Part shown: piece by piece, positions 57,902 to 64,000 of the stretch | Numbering within the stretch: the first letter of the stretch is position 1 | Layout of the letters: each line of letters begins with the position of its first letter | DNA from: Clavaria fumosa | Lineage: Eukaryota; Basidiomycota; Agaricomycetes; Agaricales; Clavariaceae | DNA length: 64,000 nt | Direction of reading: 5' to 3' | Assembly: GCA_951802425.1 (NCBI GenBank) | Contig: OX637799.1 | Span: 1,550,001 to 1,614,000, forward strand | Notes under the pieces: model-generated | Databases searched by the model: none | What the model was told of the DNA's origin: nothing | The model's input: only the letters and a program-made list of their open reading frames with translations | Position numbers and translations under genes: made by a program

Positions 57902-59409
57902 CTATAGGGCTCTCGCCATCCTCCCATTGCAGACGAAAGGCAGTGGGAGCCCCGGCGTCTCAGGATTGACGTCGTTATCCATGAATCCCCAGTCGCCATT
58001 TTCGTCCGGGCTCTCGGTCGGCAGGAAATAGAATGCCGACCCCGACATCCGGGAAGTGTATTCGAATACGCTTTCGTTGTCGTCACCGTCGTGTGGGTGG
58101 GCGTGGATAGGATCGATGCTCGTAGTAGAGTATACGGATGCCGTAGAGCGTGTGCTGAGGGGATGGGGGCGCCGCAGGCTGGGAGTAGGGCGCAGAAGCG
58201 GCACGTCATTCGGTCGCTGCGGTGAGTAGGGTGAAGTAATGCTCGGTTTGGATCCAACCGATGGATGTTTGACATCTAGCCCCGAAGGAGTTGACGGGGA
58301 CACATCCTTGAGGGCTGCTCCGCATAGCTTAAGGGTAAGAGGTTGGACAGGATGGATTGCCTTGCCGTGTCCTGCAGTGCGCCACTTGCCCTCTGCGCGC
58401 TCTCCCACCACGGTGGCTTCGCTGTCTGTATGGCTTGCGCGGCTGGGTGCGGTCCGGACAGTCGGCGCCGCGGGAGCCTTGCGAGGGGCGTCTCCGACGT
58501 GGACCAGTTCGAGGTCGATGTTCTTGGGTTTGCCGATCACGTCACCGCGGAAAGTCACGGGGGCGAAAGGAAACCCTTTGCGTTTGCCCAATCGCGCAGA
58601 TGGCGCGCGCGTTTGGTTCTTCGATAATAGGTCCCGCGAGGCACGACTTATCAATTTGACGAGATGAAGCGGTGCATTCAACGAGGATATGAACTTCTTG
58701 GTTGTTTGCTTTGGCGAGTACGCCAGTAGAGACGACTTTGAAGTCGTGTTCTCTTTCGAACGTGCTGTGTCGCCTTGGTCTTGAATATTGGAATCTCTGC
58801 AAGCGCGATGTTTATAAAGCCCGCGAGAACTCTCAAGGACGATCCTGACCTTGACTCCGGGGCGAGAACCTTCTGCGCCCGGTGGAACAACGGTTGTTCC
58901 TGCGGATGCATTGATTTCAAGCCGTGGCCGCGCAACGCAATCGCATTCTGATCCAGTGTTGATCTCGAAGAAGAAGATCGCAGAATGCTATCCGCAACGA
59001 TGATATCCAACACCAAGATCGCTTGATCCGATGCTTCACTATCATCGACGGGCTTGACAATCATGGATGGGCGGCCCCCGTTCACCTTGTTGTCAGAGTA
59101 CACGTCAGTCGACCGCGAATAATCTCTCTTAAACCAGACGCGACTCACAAGGTTGTCCGCGAGACTATAGCGGTCAGCCACCGAATCAGGAGGGTGCGTG
59201 GGGCCCTGGGCGGAGTGGCACGGTCTCCGGGGACGGGACTGTGGTGTCCACTCGACGTATATTGGGCGGGGGTTCTTGCCTATCCTCGGCGTGTTGCGTG
59301 AACGCGGCCGGGGGATGTGAGGAGGGGATCTGGGTCTCGCGTGGTACATCTGGAACTTGGGTTGGATATTGAGAGGAGGCGTGCGCTTGATGGACGGAGG
59401 CGGGGGCAT
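57902..59409 (-). CDS. Gene B copy 6, open over three exons
   Basis: Exons 59409-59149, 59085-58850 and 58796-57902 give 463 residues, the longest copy. Exon 1 ends SLADNL where others have ADDC; the donor is still GTGAGT. Exon 2 contains ILRSSSSRSTLDQNAIALRGHG. All splice sites hold. Best representative of the family for searches. Confidence 0.7.
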
Positions 59410-60481
59410 GTGCAGTGTGCAATGAAGGTAGGGGTTGCAGTTAGGCTACCCCAAAAAGCAGAAAAAAGGTAGAGCTACGAGAAGTGCGAAAAGCAGCGAC
59501 GAAGCGAAGCGAAAACAAAGGAGTACGGGTGAAAGCGAATGTGGTAGGAGACAAGCCTGTGGACCGCTTGATATAGGCGAGCGAGAGCCACCCTTTCACC
59601 ACGCTTCCGCCCTTCACAAGCCACCATCCACCATGCGCCCACCATCAACAAGCTAAAATTGCGACTGCGCAATCCTCGTGTAGGCAACCGCCAGATACGG
59701 TCGTTCGTGGTAGAGATGAAGGGGGGCACGTTGTCTGAGCATTTGCACCTGAATTGCGCTGGCTGCGACGATGAAACTGGCAATTGAGTGGAGGGGGACA
59801 ACCGCTGAACTAGCCAAATTGGGGGTGACTCTGGCACGTGGGCTACGCGTCGCGACGCGCCACTATGTTTTGAAATTGAAATTACAGAACAGTGACACTG
59901 TATTAAAATGTCGCTGCCCACCTACCGGTTGCATTCGCTATGTAGACTCACGCGAACGACGATGCCAAAAATCGTTTTGATGCGTGAGGAGGTGCTGTGG
60001 TTTCAGTGTCTGACAAAAAATGTATTTTGACCCAGTCTGCATCAACGGTGTCGAGGCAGAAGGCATGAGACGAGCGAGAGGCTGGCTACATCTTGAGGCG
60101 AGCATTTGCGTTTGTTTTATGGGCCGGTGTTGACGCATGACTTAGCCCCTCATTCTACCACATTTCTGTCTACAAGGCCACGCTAAGAAATTACATTCGT
60201 GCCCTTCTTCCCTCTGCTGTCCAGATCAAGGGAACTTTGAAATCATTATTACTGGCTGGCGCTGCAAAATGCAGGAAGGTATCCAGGGACGATGATGCAG
60301 AGAGGGAGCCAAAGAAGTGTGCGGAGGGCTACGGATGCAGATGAAAAATAGGAGTGGGCAGAGGGGGAAGGCGAGACTGAGGCGGAACTGTCGGCGATAA
60401 GTCGGAAGGCAACACCGCACCTAGGCACTTGCTGGCCGTTGAGACGACGGGGAAAGGGATTAGCGCCAGTTACGAGCGTTG
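59410..60481. other. Spacer D of unit 6 (truncated)
   Basis: B promoter, conserved palindrome and the first ~600 bases of D, cut at AGTTACGAGCGTTG (60481). No gene. Confidence 0.55.
59835..59858. promoter_or_regulatory. Conserved CACGTG + GCGTCGCGACGC element, unit 6
   Basis: CACGTG at 59835-59840 and the palindrome at 59847-59858. Confidence 0.55.
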
Positions 60482-62271
60482 TTCGAGGCAGAGGCGGTGA
60501 GGATCTAGCTCTAGCGAGGGAGCTAGAGAACCGAGGGAATACGGATTATGTCGAGTGCCGTGTGGTCCTCTTCGTATATCAACATCTCTCTATTTCTGCC
60601 CTGCTCTCTGTGATACGTGACACACTCCCGTAGCGATGGATTGACGAGGAAGCTCATTGATGAGATAAAAGACTACGAGAACGGAGCAAGGCCCAAGATA
60701 TGAATGTGCCAACCGCTCGCTGGCAGTGCAAAGCTCAGAACGAGATCAAGGGGCTATCGAAGCGTGCATCAAGAAATAGGACGTGCCATGCCACACTAAG
60801 GATGAGCTGCGTGCAATGATACACTCCGTGGAGTATAGATTACTACTGTCGAAGGTGAAGTGGGACCTGAGTGCCATTCGATTCAGCGATGCGCTACCTC
60901 GAGCATGAACTGGTGCTGTGAAGGGTAATGCAGGACACGAGTACCATTTCCACGTGGAGCATGGACCAAAGGCTAATGTAGTCAAAGTAATTGGTGGTGT
61001 CGTTGCTTAGCGCTGGCAAGTGCGAGTGGCGACTTTCGACAAGGAGACTTGATGCAAGCATGTGATGCCCAGCGGATAGAACCGAGAGAAGATATGTGGA
61101 ACTTGATGGCGATGAGCCTTTACCTGGGAGACGAGACGAGCTCGGTGAGGTGTCAGCGATTGTGCTAGAGAAGGTTCAAAGTCGAGAAGCTGATACAATG
61201 GACTCAAATGCCATGTTGCAGCATGCATTTCCGGACCCAGTGAGAACTTGAAGTAGGCGGGCCAGGAAATCCGGAGAAGCGTGCCTCACGCTGCGCTCAT
61301 CGAGGTCCTGAAGAGTTCTGTATTATGTAACGCAGGGAAGGCTTCGGAAGAGCTGGGAATATTGAGCGAGAGTGTGTAAGAGTGCATTGATCAAGTGTAG
61401 AGTATCACTATACCTGGGGATTCACGCGAGAGCGTGAATCGCCAGGTGCGACGGAGCAGGAAAGTCGCTTAGAGGTTTAGTGCTAGCGGCAAACGATGCC
61501 GCCGCCCGCCCGCCGCCGCGCGGACATTCAGCCGAATTGCTTTCCTCCATCAGGTCCAATCCAATTATTGGACTCCAATACGGGGTCGCATATTCTATGC
61601 GGGTCGATTTCTCCTACAAAAACAAATCCCTTTGCCACATCTTCCCACAAGCATCACCACATCTATCAGGCGCAATGGCCCATTGCTGTTTAACCGATAT
61701 CCCGAGCCGCGACCCGATAGCGAACCCTTTTTTTCAGACAGAGTGCAAGATGGGCGGTCAGCATGCTTCGTGAAAGTGCGACACAGTCTTTTTCGCAGAC
61801 AAGATTCTAGATTATGATTGCAACAGAATAAGCACAATGCTAGCTCTTAGGCGACACTTGCTCTGTTGATACTACGGTACAGCGCTCTGGAATTGGGATG
61901 GCTAAGTGTTTGCGAAAACTCTGCTCAGTCATGCAAAACACAGCTAGGCAACCTCTTTGGCGCTGGCCAGGGGTTCAAGTGCGTATCTTGAAACTAGGTT
62001 TCTTCTTGAACACGCTGCGGTAAGTTGGGCACTGAGCGCCTAAGCCTTATCCTGTTCTGTGGCTGTTATGGTGTCGGTGGGTGTTTCCCTGTCCAAAAGC
62101 GAGCCTCATTTATTCCGATTGATTATTTCAGCCGATGAGGTCAAACAGTCAGTGGCGAGCCAAATTTCAAGAGACCGGTTGGACGACAAGCAATAGTTCT
62201 ACAAAGCGACGAGAAAACATCGAGATAACAGAGCAAATGACAACATGTTTTCTTGTTAGTTCCTCTTCCAC
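60482..62271 (-). other. Inverted spacer E at the right edge of the array
   Basis: Reverse-complement of E. The CTAGCTC hairpin region is at about 60505-60530, the segment equivalent to 25000-25330 is at about 61000-61240, and the poly-T/CATGCT segment is at about 61560-61830. Between 61280 and 61550 is DNA not seen in other E copies, including a 9-base stem-loop (GATTCACGC-GAGA-GCGTGAATC) near 61425-61445. No gene is supported. Confidence 0.6.
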
Positions 62272-63000
62272 CTATACTGTGACACCTCTGACAATCCCGC
62301 GTTGCATCATGATCAGTGCGGCCACGATGCAAGAGCACACTCCAACAGCCAGTATGGCTACCATGACGGCAACGAGCCACGCTGATACATGGGCTATTTC
62401 GACGATGAAAGCCGCTACCATCCCCATAATGCTCAACAATGTGAGCGGGACAGGCACACCGGATGCAGTGCGGAGCAGTGCACGGGCGACGGTGCTACCG
62501 CTGGTCTCTCCGTCGCGAACAGGTTGACCGTAATGCAAGAAACAAACTGCCGCGAAGATGGCGATGAGGTCGAATACGATGCTGGTGGAAAGAAGAAGGG
62601 TGCGCGTGGCAGTCGATCCAGTTGCAAGCATTTGGACTTGCGCGGCGACGAAAATGCCATTCTGTCGGGAGGAGGTGAGCGGACATGGACACGGCAAAAG
62701 GCTACTCACAGCTAAGATGATGTGGTTATTTCTCGTGGTCTCGTCTGACATACAGACTGACTGAATACTTGTTAGATGATCTCGGGCCACAATGGTCGGA
62801 GCAGGTGTCCCTATGATCGAAACCGCAGAACCCCCTGCATTATCGTCATCTAGGGTTGTGGAAGGTACACTGGTCATTCGAGAATCAGCGCCAACGGTCA
62901 GTGAGCGGACTGTTGGATGGAAGAGATAATGAGTGCAAGGTGGTAGGTTCTCTCAGCATATGTTACCTTCGTTTTTGTCTGGTTGGATGGTGCGGGGCAT
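62272..63000 (-). CDS. Gene C copy 6, inverted, open
   Basis: Exons 63000-62967, 62909-62710 and 62661-62272 encode 207 residues (MPRTIQPDKNEVRSLTVGADSRMTSV...). The second intron (48 nt) is also open if unspliced, so an unspliced frame of 201 codons exists from 62877. It is on the strand opposite to the other five C genes because of the terminal inversion. Hydrophobic segments as in copy 1. Confidence 0.65.
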
Positions 63001-63650
63001 TGTGGACTTGGATCTTTTTGTGCCGAGGAGATGTGAGATGGAAAACGAGACACGGAAGACGAGATGTTTTCGCCTTCATATATGTACATCCACACGGATT
63101 CTTACTAGGAAAGGAAACATATAGAGTGTATCGCATGTCGGGATTAATCCTTCCTCGAGTTGGCACCAAAAATGCTGTCAAAAGCCCTGAATTCTGCCGT
63201 CCTCGGGAGGGCGCGCGCAGGTCCTGCTCCGTTTACCCAATTGAAAGGATTTTCTGCCTCATGGTTAATGAGTGTATCTAATTGGCCCCACATTTTCTCC
63301 TCGAGTTCGATCGGGGAAGGCGCGCGCGTACACTATGCACATGACACATTGCAGCTCACACAAAATGCTGATACCAAAATAAGGGAGTAACGGCGAGGCA
63401 GAAAATCGTTCCCACTACGGCGTCACTGAGACCACGGTTGGCTCCAATTACAGTAACCGCGAGGCAGAAAATCACCTCGCCTCGATTAGATGACTATAAG
63501 CACACACATACAAAGAGGGAAGCGCCGTCGCCAGACGGCAGAGCGCCCATCTCACACTTCACGCCTCATGGGGCAGAGGAAAGAGAAGGGGTTGTAAATT
63601 ATCATTAATAAATAGAGGGTGACTGAGTCTGAGTTCTGGGGGAGTAATGG
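63001..63650. repeat. Right flank of the array: mixed repeat fragments
   Basis: After about 130 bases of inverted C leader come a fragment similar to the foldback arm (63165-63195), the hairpin repeat (63385-63540), and a ~92-base piece that is the reverse complement of 39912-40003 (63549-63640). No gene. Confidence 0.55.
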
Positions 63651-64000
63651 GGACGCCACTAAGACTGCGTGACGCTTATATAAGCATTCTGCCTCTAAGG
63701 CTCTGACCCAAAAACACATGTCAGTATAGAGCCTTCCACACAACAGCTACGAAAAAACTTTGAGTGTAAAAAATGTCTGAAATTAAATTTAAAAACTTTT
63801 GTTCAAGATGGATTTTCGAAAAATGCCCTATTTATTGAGATATTGTTGCTATCTAAACAACAAAGACATTTAAAAAAATTCCATCTTGAACAAAATGTTC
63901 AAATAATACTTCTGAACATTTCCTCTCAGCAGAAGTAAATTCCAAAATGTGTGTAGAAGGCTCTATGAGGCCCACAGATTTGGCACTGCCGGACTTGTGC
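63651..64000. mobile_element. Second copy of the TIR element, cut by the window end
   Basis: Bases 63651-64000 match 16952-17306 nearly throughout, including the nested palindrome. Its left TIR has lost about eight bases (GGGGACG then CCACTAAG). Same orientation as the first copy. The right end lies beyond the window. Confidence 0.85.

Larger units (their letters stand above)
57231..60481. repeat. Array unit 6, truncated in D
   Basis: Short cap/PAC3 remnants, gene B copy 6 and part of D, ending at an inversion junction near 60481. Confidence 0.8.

Noticed and set aside
20614..58667. Long plus-strand frames (116 to 203 codons) opposite gene B exon 3 in every unit
   Set aside because: They are antisense shadows: lengths and ends vary widely between copies, and there are no start context, splice signals or domains, while the minus strand has three exons with conserved splice sites.

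Overview
The window looks like part of a basidiomycete (Agaricomycete-type) nuclear chromosome. The evidence is many short introns (about 45-85 nt), fungus-specific genes (an Rtt109-type histone acetyltransferase, mitoribosomal protein mL58, an isocitrate lyase ending in a peroxisomal SKL tripeptide), a chromodomain Ty3/Gypsy element and fungal-type malic enzyme and GlcNAc-1-P transferase.

Region 1 (1-17.9 kb) is an ordinary gene-dense stretch. It begins with the 3' end of a decayed Gypsy element and its LTR. Then come RTT109-like, a long disordered coiled-coil protein, mL58, a 12-exon malic enzyme, a minus-strand gene that appears to join a SET domain to the tRNA adenosine deaminase subunit TAD3, ALG7 (sharing a short divergent promoter with SET-TAD3) and isocitrate lyase. 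A ~1-kb TIR element with no transposase closes the region.

Region 2 (18.0-63.0 kb) is a degenerating tandem array. The founder-like unit holds an intact F-actin capping protein alpha gene, an intact PAC3-like proteasome chaperone gene (minus), gene B (minus, unknown, three exons), spacer D, gene C (plus, small three-helix membrane protein) and spacer E. The order cap - PAC3 - B - D - C - E recurs in six units of decreasing completeness. All derived units inherit one deletion that fuses cap to PAC3, so these two are pseudogenes there. Gene B is the reverse: it is broken in the founder-like unit but open over three exons in units 2-6, and length differences between its copies are multiples of three in exons but not in introns. 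Gene C is open in units 1 and 3 and in an inverted terminal copy. The array also contains a TRP5 (tryptophan synthase beta) pseudogene fragment, a foldback element carrying a piece of cap alpha, a ~2-kb foreign insertion and a head-to-head inversion at its right edge. The TIR element seen to the left of the array reappears at the right edge of the window.

The candidate new system is the amplified B/C pair, transcribed divergently from spacer D, with a conserved CACGTG + GCGTCGCGACGC promoter signature upstream of B in every unit. No function could be assigned to B or C from sequence alone. Multi-exon models were built by hand from splice signals and family knowledge; no search was run.
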